In this document: one piece after another, positions 17,563 to 26,081 of the stretch
Layout: each line of letters starts with the position of its first letter
Position numbering within the stretch: position 1 is the first letter of the stretch
NCBI GenBank assembly: GCA_039808765.1
Contig: JBDHTQ010000003.1
Coordinates: 206,429 to 270,428 of the forward strand
Reading direction: 5' to 3'
Length of the DNA: 64,000 nt
Source of the DNA: JBDHTQ01 sp039808765
GTDB lineage: Bacteria > Pseudomonadota > Alphaproteobacteria > UBA2400
Position numbers and translations under genes: made by a program
Notes under the pieces: generated by a model
Told to the model about the DNA's origin: nothing
Database searches by the model: none
The model's input: only the letters and a program-made list of their open reading frames with translations

Positions 17563-18447
17563 TTATTTCTCCTCGATCATTGTCGTCTGCGGAGAGGCAA
17601 AGCGTGCCCCTTTGGTTCGCTGTTCGTGAGCAAGATCACTTGTAAATGCAAGACGACCACGCGGTCCGGCAAAATATTCATGCACCCAGGGGTGACCGCT
17701 TTTGAGTAGCTCGTCAATTGTGCCGGTTAGGATCTTTTTGTCCACCAAAACCGCCACGCGGTCACAAATGCGGACTAATGAGTCCAAATCATGGGTGATC
17801 ATTACAACGGTAAGCCCTAAACTGCGTTGGAGTGACAGAATGAGTTCGTCAAAATCATTCGCGGCAATCGGATCAAGGCCCGCAGTTGGCTCGTCCAGAA
17901 AAAGTATCTCTGGATCAAGTGCCAATGCACGTGCAAGACCGACCCTTTTTTTCATGCCACCCGAAAGCTCGGATGGTTTTTTATCGGCCGTTTCAGGTGC
18001 TAAGCCGACTAAAGCAATTTTTAGGGCTGCTAAATCACGGCGTAGGGGAATAGATAAATTGGTAAATTCGCGTAGCGGTAACAAAATGTTTTGCGCCACA
18101 CTCAGTCCGGAGAACAAGGCGCCCTCTTGAAATAATACGCCCCAGCGCTGACGTAATGCTTCGGCTTCGTGTGGGTCGGCGTTATGCGGGTCGTGGCCAA
18201 GCACCCTAATCGTACCCGTAGCAGGCATCATCAGGCCGATCATCTCACGCATTAAAACCGATTTTCCAGTGCCTGAGCCACCAACGATGCCGATAATTTC
18301 ACCACGTCTGATGTCAAGATTGAGATTTTGGTGGATGATTGTTTCACCGAAGCACGTCATCAACCCGCTTACCTGAATGACGACCTCACCGCTTGATGGG
18401 GAAGGCGGGTGTACGGGGTTGCTTTGAGCGATATGAAGCTGGGTCAT
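17563..18447 (-). CDS. MlaF-like ABC transporter ATPase
   Basis: Cytosolic ATPase for an MCE-type lipid transporter; 294 residues from the ATG at 18447. Walker A GGSGTGKSV, signature LSGGMKKRVGLARAL and Walker B ILFLDEPTAGLD are all intact, with TVVMITHDLDSL as the H-loop. The start overlaps the permease stop as ATGA (18444-18447), which argues for this start over one four codons upstream. Confidence 0.93.
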   Translation of the reverse strand: MTQLHIAQSNPVHPPSPSSGEVVIQVSGLMTCFGETIIHQNLNLDIRRGEIIGIVGGSGTGKSVLMREMIGLMMPATGTIRVLGHDPHNADPHEAEALRQRWGVLFQEGALFSGLSVAQNILLPLREFTNLSIPLRRDLAALKIALVGLAPETADKKPSELSGGMKKRVGLARALALDPEILFLDEPTAGLDPIAANDFDELILSLQRSLGLTVVMITHDLDSLVRICDRVAVLVDKKILTGTIDELLKSGHPWVHEYFAGPRGRLAFTSDLAHEQRTKGARFASPQTTMIEEK

Positions 18448-19604
18448 ACTTTCAACCACGCAAAAAGGATCGAGAAAAACGCATCCAGAAGAATAACAAG
18501 AAAAATGGCATGCACAACCGAGCGCGTGGTCAATTTTCCTACACTTTCAGCGCTGCCGCTGACTCTAAAACCTTGATAACATCCCACGACCCCGATTACA
18601 AAAGCAAAGACGGGAGCTTTAATTAATCCAACCCCTAATGTCCACATATCAATGGCAGTTTGAAGTTGATGTAAAAAAGTGCCAAAACCAATGTCTAATT
18701 GCGCCCAACACATGATCGCTCCGCCAAGCAATGCCATAAAGTTACTGAATAAAACCAAGAACGGAAGCGTTATCGTTAAGGCAATGACGCGCGGGATGAC
18801 CAGAACCTCAATCGGTTGCAGTCCTAACGTGCGCATTGCGTCGGTTTCCTGATTAACCTGCATGGTTCCGATTTGTGCGGTGAAGGCCGAACCAGAGCGC
18901 CCCGCAATAATAATAGCGGTCATTAATACGCCAATTTCTCTCAAAATAGAAACACCCAGCAAATTGATAACATACAAATCGGCACCAAATTGCTGAAGCT
19001 GTTGTGCCCCCTGATATGAAATAACAATCCCGATCAAAAAAGCGAGCAGCGTGAGCAGCGGCAGTGCCTTTATCCCCACCTCTTCCATATGATAGAGGAT
19101 TGCGTTGTATCGTAACCGCCATGGTTGAAACGTGCTGCGCCACAAGGTGAGCGTAATCTGGCCTAAAAAAGAGAGAAACGTATAGGCTTCCCCAATGACA
19201 GAAAAGGTTGCACGACCGAGCAGATCAAGTCGCTCAATCAATGCGTTCTTTTTTGTGTTCGGGGGCATATGCTTGCGACGCACCGCACCAACAACAGACA
19301 AAAGGGCTTTAAATGGCGCAGGGACATCACCAAAATCCGCAGCATATCCATTTTCTTTTAAATGATCGTACAGAATCCACACAAGCAGGGCACCAGCCGT
19401 ATCCATATTTTCCACATCACTCATATCAATTCTGAGCGTGGGCAAAGCCTGTGTTTGGCGCCGTAATTCTTGGTTAAGAAGATTGACTTTTTTGTTAATA
19501 ATTGCCGCGTTGTGAAGGGTCCAATGACCATGGAGAGAAACATTCGTTTCATTCTGGGAGGTCGATACCGAGATCCAGTGCGGCGGAGCTTTGTGAGTAT
19601 TCAT
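18444..19604 (-). CDS. MlaE-like permease with N-terminal STAS domain
   Basis: 386 residues. The first about 110 residues form a STAS-like domain (LHGHWTLHNAAIINK, LRIDMSDVENMDTAGALLVW); in the classical Mla system this is the separate MlaB protein. The rest is the MlaE permease with five or six hydrophobic helices (AFLIGIVISYQGAQQLQQFG, ILREIGVLMTAIIIAGRSGSA, DAMRTLGLQPIEVLVIPRV). First gene of the operon permease - ATPase - MCE - lipoprotein, all with overlaps or gaps of one to two bases. Confidence 0.93.
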   Translation of the reverse strand: MNTHKAPPHWISVSTSQNETNVSLHGHWTLHNAAIINKKVNLLNQELRRQTQALPTLRIDMSDVENMDTAGALLVWILYDHLKENGYAADFGDVPAPFKALLSVVGAVRRKHMPPNTKKNALIERLDLLGRATFSVIGEAYTFLSFLGQITLTLWRSTFQPWRLRYNAILYHMEEVGIKALPLLTLLAFLIGIVISYQGAQQLQQFGADLYVINLLGVSILREIGVLMTAIIIAGRSGSAFTAQIGTMQVNQETDAMRTLGLQPIEVLVIPRVIALTITLPFLVLFSNFMALLGGAIMCWAQLDIGFGTFLHQLQTAIDMWTLGVGLIKAPVFAFVIGVVGCYQGFRVSGSAESVGKLTTRSVVHAIFLVILLDAFFSILFAWLKV

Positions 19605-19757
19605 AATATGTTACCAGAAGTTATATTCTTTTTGCCCTTTGTAAAGGTTTGATCAACGAAATCTGGCGTAAACTTCGCTGTAGACGTTTGTGCGCCAAGC
19701 GATAAACTTGCTATCGTGCGGTTTTGCACAAAAAAATGAGAAAAGGGATGGCATCGA

Positions 19758-20276
19758 ATGGACTATAAAAAATTTATCAAAGCCTACCCTGACTTTCCTA
19801 AACAGGGAAAGACTTTCTACGATGTTTCACCATTATTGGCTGATGGCCATGCTTGGCATGATGCAATCGATACACTAAGTCACAAAATTTTGGCATTTAA
19901 CCCGGATATTCTTGTGGGGATTGAATCCCGTGGTTTTTTGATGGCTGCCCCCATCGCTCACCGTTTGGCGTGTGGATTTATTATGGTTGGACGCAACGAT
20001 GTATTGCCGGGTGAATCGTTTTATAAGGAATTTGTCGGTGCTGATGGCCAGCCAGCGCGCATTCAGATCCAGAGCGATAAGCCCTTAAAAGGTTGTCGCG
20101 CAGTGGTTTTAGATGATGTGTTGTCAAGTGGCAAGACAACCACCGCCACGATAGAGCTGTTGCAGGAGATGGGCGCGACCGTCGTGGGTGCAGCTTTCTT
20201 ACTTGAACTTAGCGCGGACGAACGTCAGTGCGATCTCAATATTCCATATTGTACGCTGGCAAGCTATTCGCTTTAA
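19758..20276 (+). CDS. apt: Adenine phosphoribosyltransferase
   Basis: Salvages adenine to AMP with PRPP. 172 residues, the usual family length. Shows DFPKQGKTFYDVSPLLAD at the N terminus, IESRGFLMAAPIAHRL, and the PRPP-binding loop AVVLDDVLSSGKTTTA. Start ATG follows AAAAGGGATGGCATCGA. Single gene, divergent from the Mla operon and convergent with the DUF3108 gene. Confidence 0.94.
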   Translation: MDYKKFIKAYPDFPKQGKTFYDVSPLLADGHAWHDAIDTLSHKILAFNPDILVGIESRGFLMAAPIAHRLACGFIMVGRNDVLPGESFYKEFVGADGQPARIQIQSDKPLKGCRAVVLDDVLSSGKTTTATIELLQEMGATVVGAAFLLELSADERQCDLNIPYCTLASYSL

Positions 20277-20308
20277 GATATATTGCGCAAACATCGTTGG
20301 GTTTGCAC

Positions 20309-21223
20309 TTACTCGCGTTGTGGGAGCGGTAGTGTTTTTATCTCAGATAAATGAGCCACAATCGTACCGAGCTGCACATCACTCTGCACCCGTACCGGAA
20401 TGCTTTTATCAAGCCCTTGGGGCTTTGCAAACCAGATAATTAAAGGATTGCGTTGATCTGCGTTGTCTTTGGCATTCCAAAAACCGCGCGCTTTTTCTTT
20501 TTTAGGGAAGCCAGCAACAGGCTCAAACGTGACCTCGCATCGGGTTGCGGGGCCAGAAAAGAGATTATAGGTTGTTTGCGGCAGGTTTTCTATTCCCTTG
20601 TTGTTTAAAATCAAATTGTAAACACGGCGACCGTCAAACGACTTGATTTTTCCCTGACAACTTTGTGTTTTCTGTGTTTCTCGTAAAATTACCTCAACGA
20701 GAGCGCTTACCGGGTCAATTGCGCCTTTAATCTGCTCTGTTGTCGCTTCGTTGCGGGTGCTCTTCTTTCGTTCGGGTTGGGTTTTTGTTTCGATTGAACC
20801 ATCGTGCGCAAACATCATCGACACAGATTGCGGGCTATCGCGCCAGACCGTATCATACCGCGCTGTCTGCGGGTAAACATCGGATTGTTCAACGTGACCA
20901 TGTGCGGTGATCATGTTGCTCCAAGGCACAAGCGTTTTCCACAGGCCGCGTGTTTGTGCAACCGCTGTGATGCCATACGTTGTGGATTGGGTATCCAGAG
21001 TTACATTAATTTGCACAACGTCAAATCCGCTCGCATAGAGTTGATATCCAAGCGAATAGCTGGCAAAGGGTGGGGAAGTTTTTTTAGGCTCAGGAGATGC
21101 CGTTGTCGTTTCAGTTTTCGCGACCCCATTGTTGCCTGCCTGTGCTGGACCGGACATCAAAAACGGGTCACATCCGATGAGCAAAAGGGCAAAAATGTAT
21201 GCAATGTTTTTAGCTTTTGTCAT
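20309..21223 (-). CDS. DUF3108 exported protein
   Basis: 304 residues from the ATG at 21223, chosen because it follows AGGAAAAAG and places a signal sequence (NIAYIFALLLIGC) at the N terminus; a longer frame to 21316 lacks both. The Cys after LLLIG could be a lipobox, or the cleavage may be at SGPAQA. The body (FASYSLGYQLYASGFDVVQ, the YNLILNNKGI segment and PLIIWFAKPQGLDKSIPVRV) fits DUF3108, beta-rich cell-envelope proteins of unknown role. Convergent with apt, 32 bp apart. Confidence 0.82.
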   Translation of the reverse strand: MTKAKNIAYIFALLLIGCDPFLMSGPAQAGNNGVAKTETTTASPEPKKTSPPFASYSLGYQLYASGFDVVQINVTLDTQSTTYGITAVAQTRGLWKTLVPWSNMITAHGHVEQSDVYPQTARYDTVWRDSPQSVSMMFAHDGSIETKTQPERKKSTRNEATTEQIKGAIDPVSALVEVILRETQKTQSCQGKIKSFDGRRVYNLILNNKGIENLPQTTYNLFSGPATRCEVTFEPVAGFPKKEKARGFWNAKDNADQRNPLIIWFAKPQGLDKSIPVRVQSDVQLGTIVAHLSEIKTLPLPQRE

Positions 21224-21380
21224 CTTTTTCCTAGCTTTCTTATTTGCTCCGCACGAATCTTGCGTTTGCCCTGACATTTTTATGCTGTCATGGACTACAT
21301 TTAACCATCTGTACATCTTTTTTCAACGGATGGGCGAAATGCCGCGTATGATGAATGCTGAAAATTAGATTTTTCGTTAT

Positions 21381-21797
21381 TTAACGAGACCTTTTTGGGG
21401 GAGAAATGCGTTCTGAGGGAAGACGTTTCAGTGAAGATTTGCCGGATGTGTTGGCGAGTGCATCTCGCCAGGCAGCCTCGGCCCACTGAAGAAGTGTGTC
21501 AGAATCCTCTAACACTTCCTCACGTACACGGGCGTAACTCAGTTTAATTAGTTTTGATTTCTCGTCTTTTGTTTTTTTCTCGTAACTCAAATTTTCCCAT
21601 TCTTCATGCAGGCTGCAGTCTTTTAAATTTATGCCAAGCTTAAAATAAAGTTGATCATCAGCAATAATGCCAAACATTAAAGCCCCGCGATAGAGGCCCC
21701 ACCCCCCAAACATTTTACGTGCATTAACAGGTGTCCAAGGTGCAAGCATATCTTGCACATGGAGCAAAAAAGCATCGTCGGATGAAGTGCGCGTCAT
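21381..21797 (-). CDS. TfoX/Sxy N-terminal-domain protein
   Basis: 138 residues. The segment LAPWTPVNARKMFGGWGLYRG followed by MFGIIADDQLYFK is diagnostic of the TfoX/Sxy N-terminal domain. Only this domain is present; the C-terminal TfoX domain linked to competence control in gamma-proteobacteria is absent. The tail is basic and Ser/Arg-rich. Role unknown. Downstream of the hybrid kinase gene, 10 bp apart, so possibly co-transcribed. Confidence 0.88.
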   Translation of the reverse strand: MTRTSSDDAFLLHVQDMLAPWTPVNARKMFGGWGLYRGALMFGIIADDQLYFKLGINLKDCSLHEEWENLSYEKKTKDEKSKLIKLSYARVREEVLEDSDTLLQWAEAAWRDALANTSGKSSLKRLPSERISPPKRSR

Positions 21798-21807
21798 GTG
21801 CTTGATA

Positions 21808-23892
21808 CTAACTTGCCTGCGAATAAAGTTCCTGTTGGAGAAAAATATCTACTTTTTTTAACTCGTTCGCAATGCTTTTTAGCAAAATTGCTTTTTCATC
21901 TTGAGGTAAGTCTTTGCCTTGTTCTGCACTTTTGCAAAGATGGCTAAGCTGTTGGGCTCCAAGATTACCTGATGCGCCCTTCAAGCGGTGTGCTGCCCGA
22001 CGCCAGTTCTCGGCATTTTCTGGAAGTTGAGAGTCTTTAAGAGTTTCGATGCTCTCTTGCGCTTGCTGCGAGAAAAGTTTAAACAATTCACGTTCTTCAA
22101 TAAGGTCTCCGTCCGTGAATAAGCGCAATTGCGAGAGGTCGACGGGTGGTTTTCGTTCACAGCGTGAAGGTGTTTCGTCATCGCTGACAATCTGATTTTT
22201 ATGAGGAAAAATAATCCAGCGTTCCATTGCAGAGAGCAAATGTTGCGGATGGAGTGGTTTGCTGACGTATTCATCCATGCCCGATTTAAGACATTTTTCT
22301 CGATCGCCGATCATGGCATTAGCTGTCATGGCAATAATTGGCAGATGCTTGTTTGTTTTAGCCTCATGTTCGCGAATTTTTTCTGTGGCTTGGTAACCGT
22401 CAAGTTCGGGCATTTGGCAATCCATGAAAACAAGATCATAATCTTTTTTAATGATCTTCTCTATCGCCATAAATCCATTGACAGCGAGATCAATCGATTC
22501 AAACCCAAACTTCTTTAAAAGCTTTTGTGCAAAAATCTGATTAATGGGTGTGTCTTCAACAATAAGAATTTTTGCATTGCAAACAGGAATGCGTTCACTA
22601 CATAGAGGTCCACAAAGATTTTTTGTCGCTCGTGCGCGTTTTATGTCTTCTTCACCGGCGATGTCAAACGGGAGGGAAAACCAAAAAGTTGAGCCTTTTC
22701 CTTCAGCGCTTTCAACATCAATATTGCCTCCCATCATGCTGACCAACTGGCGGGTGATGGCAAGCCCCAAGCCCGTTCCACCATAGCGACGGGTAACGGA
22801 CGTATCAGCTTGTGTGAACTTGTCAAAAATAGCTTTCAGTTTTTCTGTCGGGATGCCGATGCCGGTATCTTCTACACGAATATCAAGTCTGCATTGTTCA
22901 TCACAACGGATACTTAGCCGTACGTACCCTTGTTCGGTAAACTTGACAGCATTCCCGATAAGATTGATCAAAACTTGGCGGAGACGGGCTGAATCACCCC
23001 AGATAAATTCAGGTACATCCGGTTCAATATTTTTTAAAAGCTCAATATTTTTTCGCACAGCGAGCGGCTTAAGCAAATTGATTGTCTCATCAAAACTTTC
23101 ATAAAGCGATAGGGGGGCGTGCTCTAGCGTAAGTGCTCCTGCTTCAATGCGGGAAAGATCAAGAATATCATTTAACAATGCACGTAAAGTTTCTGCAGAG
23201 CCATTGATAGCTGAGACAAAATCACGTTGTTCATCATTCAGGGGTGTGTCAGAGAGAAGATAGGCCATCCCGATAACGCCATTCATTGGGGTGCGAATTT
23301 CATGACTCATGTTGGCAAGAAAATCACTTTTCGACTGATTGGCCTGCTCAGCGACTTTTAAGCTTTTGCTCAACTCTTGCGTAATGATTTCGTTGCGCTC
23401 GTTTGCGCGCCGCAATTGATCTAAAAATTGACTGTGAATTTGTTCCGCCTTTTTGCGGAATGTAATATCTCTAATAACGCCGACAATATTTGCAATTTTC
23501 CCTTGATCATTCAGCACGGGTGTTAAGCTCACTTCAGCCCAATAAACATCCTTGTTTTTTTTGTAATGTACGATTTCTCCATAAAACGATTGCCCATTAC
23601 GTAAACAGTTGGCTTTTTGTTCTAAGACATTTTTATCTGTATCAGGGCCATGAAGAATTCGTGTTGTCTTTCCTTTTATTTCATCAACCGCATATCCTGT
23701 CAGTTGGCTAAAAGCTTTGTTGATCATTATGATTTTTGGATCACCGATATCTTCACCTGGTTCAAAAATGATAATCGCATCCTGTGTGTTGGAGAACACC
23801 TCTTCAAGTAGACGTGCGCGATCACTTTCATTTTGCCAAAGAGTTTTAAGGCAGCTGAAAAATTTATAAACCAGAGGACATACTAAAGTCAT
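21808..23892 (-). CDS. Hybrid sensor histidine kinase (PAS-HisKA-HATPase-REC-HPt)
   Basis: 694 residues from the ATG at 23892 (RBS GAGG six bases upstream; an in-frame ATG at 24033 would add 47 residues but lacks an RBS). Domains in order: PAS with PAC (FEPGEDIGDPKIIMINKAFS, YWAEVSLTPVLND), a coiled linker, HisKA with phospho-acceptor His in FLANMSHEIRTPMNGVIG, HATPase (RLRQVLINLIGNAVKF, DTGIGI, GGTGLGLAI), REC (ILIVEDTPIN, Asp in LVFMDCQMPELDG, Lys in YVSKPL) and a C-terminal HPt (His in RRAAHRLKGASGNLG). No clear transmembrane segments, so probably a cytosolic His-Asp-His phosphorelay sensor. Divergent from two REC proteins that are plausible partners. Confidence 0.92.
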   Translation of the reverse strand: MTLVCPLVYKFFSCLKTLWQNESDRARLLEEVFSNTQDAIIIFEPGEDIGDPKIIMINKAFSQLTGYAVDEIKGKTTRILHGPDTDKNVLEQKANCLRNGQSFYGEIVHYKKNKDVYWAEVSLTPVLNDQGKIANIVGVIRDITFRKKAEQIHSQFLDQLRRANERNEIITQELSKSLKVAEQANQSKSDFLANMSHEIRTPMNGVIGMAYLLSDTPLNDEQRDFVSAINGSAETLRALLNDILDLSRIEAGALTLEHAPLSLYESFDETINLLKPLAVRKNIELLKNIEPDVPEFIWGDSARLRQVLINLIGNAVKFTEQGYVRLSIRCDEQCRLDIRVEDTGIGIPTEKLKAIFDKFTQADTSVTRRYGGTGLGLAITRQLVSMMGGNIDVESAEGKGSTFWFSLPFDIAGEEDIKRARATKNLCGPLCSERIPVCNAKILIVEDTPINQIFAQKLLKKFGFESIDLAVNGFMAIEKIIKKDYDLVFMDCQMPELDGYQATEKIREHEAKTNKHLPIIAMTANAMIGDREKCLKSGMDEYVSKPLHPQHLLSAMERWIIFPHKNQIVSDDETPSRCERKPPVDLSQLRLFTDGDLIEERELFKLFSQQAQESIETLKDSQLPENAENWRRAAHRLKGASGNLGAQQLSHLCKSAEQGKDLPQDEKAILLKSIANELKKVDIFLQQELYSQAS

Positions 23893-24017
23893 GCTAACCT
23901 CATTAACAAACGATATGCCTTGTTTGAGTCTTTCAGCATTTGTGCAATCTTTGTGCCTTTTAAAAAGATGAAGATTTGAGCCGTTTTTTTGCACTGCAAG
24001 CAAGAGCGATGCATCTT

Positions 24018-24041
24018 GCATTGCATTTTGCATTGCATTTT
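24018..24041. repeat. 12-bp tandem repeat, two copies
   Basis: GCATTGCATTTT occurs twice head to tail in the divergent region between the hybrid kinase and the response-regulator gene. It may be a direct-repeat operator or just local slippage. Confidence 0.5.
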
Positions 24042-24161
24042 GTCTTTTGTTTAATTTCTAGACGCTCAGTCTGGCCTAAAAAGGGATAAATTTTTTTGGC
24101 ATGTTTATTGCCATTTACCTCCGTAGCTAAAATCAGATGAGTGATTGGAGGGCGCTGCACA

Positions 24162-25004
24162 ATGATTCTGATTGATGAATGCGCAGAAGAACGACTGCTC
24201 GCTTTTCTGGAAAACATGAAAAATAAAATTGAAGCACCACGCTGCCTTCACTTGCACAATCAAGAGCAACAGGTCGCGATGGATCGTGTTATCCGTGCGG
24301 TTGAGAATATCCTGCCACCTACCCATTATGACGAGCGAGACCTGCAAGGATATTTTTGCACTGATGGGGATGTTTTTATCGTGTCCCAACGATTTTTGCC
24401 AAGCCAGGCGCGTGGTATTGCAAATCTTCTGGATTTGCAGCAGGGTGAATTGTATGAATTGGTACATGGATGGCGTCCGCTTCTGAAAATTGTTGATGAA
24501 AAAGTACAGCGTATTCGTGATGCCGAGCAAGAAAAGTTAAAAAAACTTGCAACGCAAAAACAAGAAAAATTACGTGAAAATATCTTAAAAGCAGATGTAA
24601 ATCACGAAATGGTTGGCTCTCTTTCAAAGCGACGTGCAGCACATGAAACGGCATATGCTTTTGTTGTTGAAGATGATTCTTTCTCGCGTCGATTGGTGCG
24701 TAATGCTCTTAATGACAGAACAAATTTAACCATGATCAGTGAAGGTCGGTTTTTAGCCGAACTCTATGTTGAAAAAGCCCCACATATAATTTTTCTTGAT
24801 ATTGATCTTCCCGATGTCAGCGGTCTTGAGCTTTTACAGATGTTAAAATCCATTGACCCTAATGCTTTTGTCGTGATGTTAAGTGGTAATGGTGATCGTC
24901 AAAATGTGATGAAAGCTATTGACCTTGGGGCAAAGGGGTTTATCGGTAAGCCCTTCTCAAAAGAAAAACTCATCAATTATCTTAAGCGCGCTACATCACT
25001 CTAA
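24162..25004 (+). CDS. Response-regulator-like protein with unknown N-terminal domain (paralogue 1)
   Basis: 280 residues from the ATG at 24162, set by GGAGGG ten bases upstream (a GTG seven codons earlier overlaps that RBS). The N-terminal ~130 residues are of unknown family, followed by a Lys/Gln/Glu-rich helical linker (about 115-150) and a C-terminal REC domain (about 165-280) with acidic pair VVEDDSF, phospho-Asp in FLDIDLPDVSG, and the conserved Lys in FIGKPFS. There is no DNA-binding output domain; REC at the C terminus is an inverted order. Followed 39 bp later by a paralogue; divergent from a hybrid kinase. Confidence 0.85.
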   Translation: MILIDECAEERLLAFLENMKNKIEAPRCLHLHNQEQQVAMDRVIRAVENILPPTHYDERDLQGYFCTDGDVFIVSQRFLPSQARGIANLLDLQQGELYELVHGWRPLLKIVDEKVQRIRDAEQEKLKKLATQKQEKLRENILKADVNHEMVGSLSKRRAAHETAYAFVVEDDSFSRRLVRNALNDRTNLTMISEGRFLAELYVEKAPHIIFLDIDLPDVSGLELLQMLKSIDPNAFVVMLSGNGDRQNVMKAIDLGAKGFIGKPFSKEKLINYLKRATSL

Positions 25005-25043
25005 TATTTTTCAATCTACTTTTTCATTTAGAAAGGGGATTTT

Positions 25044-25934
25044 ATGAGAATATTTTTTGAGAACGCATACAGCCAATTAACACTGCTTGAGCATTGTATT
25101 GCACGAGATTCATCGAGCCTTTCGGGATGGTCATGTTTGCACATTATTCGCTTCTTTGATGCAACGACATTGCGTTCGATGCTCACCCGGGAATCAATTT
25201 TTTCTCGCCTAGAAAGGCAATTTGATGCCTTGGACGGTACAATTATTGTATCCCTTGACGGAGATGTGTTGATTTTTATTCGCTTTGTTGGTGAAAATGA
25301 ACTGGAGAAACTGGTTGGTAAACTTTCCCAGGTTATCAGAGGTCCAACGGCCTCTGCTTCTCCTTTCGATGCTTACAATGTTGAAAAGCAATCTGCTGAA
25401 GTTTGTAAAATTCTTCATGACAAGTCAATGAATGTGCCGTCACTATGGGTGGATGATGAAAAAATTTCGCGTTCTGCTTCATTGGCGGCAGAAGAAATTC
25501 GCGCAATGCGACATGTTTTGCGTGAAGCAAAATCAACGCGATTTTATCGTCGGCCGCTCCAAGTTTTGTTGGTTGAAGATGATGACCTTACGCGTCGGGT
25601 TGCTGGCAACGTATTGAAAAATGATTATACCCTTATCACAGCAAAAGATGCTTACGAAGCTGTTGTCAATTATCTTCTGTATGCACCTGATGTTGTTTTT
25701 TTGGATATTGATTTGCCCGATCAAAATGGCTTCACTGTTCTTGATCAGGTGATCTCATGCGATGAGGATGCCTTTGTTGTGATGTTTAGTAGTCATGATT
25801 CCCTTGATAACATTGTAAAATCCCTCACCCATGGTGCACATGGTTTCGTTACGAAACCTCTCCATAGGGGACGGCTACAACATTATCTTGATTGTAAATC
25901 AGGTGTGCATGATCTCGAAAAGAATGAAAATTGA
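25044..25934 (+). CDS. Response-regulator-like protein with unknown N-terminal domain (paralogue 2)
   Basis: 296 residues with the same plan as the preceding gene: an unrecognised N-terminal domain (about 1-115, with SGWSCLHIIRFFD and TIIVSLDGDVLIFIRFVG), a linker, then a C-terminal REC domain (about 170-290). Acidic pair is VEDDD, phospho-Asp is in FLDIDLPDQNG, and the conserved Lys is in FVTKPLH. The N-terminal FFD/DGDVLIFI pattern loosely echoes CTDGDVFIVSQRF in paralogue 1, so the N-domains may be diverged copies. The start ATG follows AAAGGGGATTTT. Confidence 0.85.
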   Translation: MRIFFENAYSQLTLLEHCIARDSSSLSGWSCLHIIRFFDATTLRSMLTRESIFSRLERQFDALDGTIIVSLDGDVLIFIRFVGENELEKLVGKLSQVIRGPTASASPFDAYNVEKQSAEVCKILHDKSMNVPSLWVDDEKISRSASLAAEEIRAMRHVLREAKSTRFYRRPLQVLLVEDDDLTRRVAGNVLKNDYTLITAKDAYEAVVNYLLYAPDVVFLDIDLPDQNGFTVLDQVISCDEDAFVVMFSSHDSLDNIVKSLTHGAHGFVTKPLHRGRLQHYLDCKSGVHDLEKNEN

Positions 25935-26081
25935 TCAGTGCTTAAAACATATTGCAATCAAAATATCACACTACGTAAACTATAACTTTCTCTTTAAGTC
26001 CTTATTTGTTGTTCAGAAAAGATTAACCTAGTAAATATATTCTACACGACACGATATTATAAAAACTGTACGGAGGTCAAA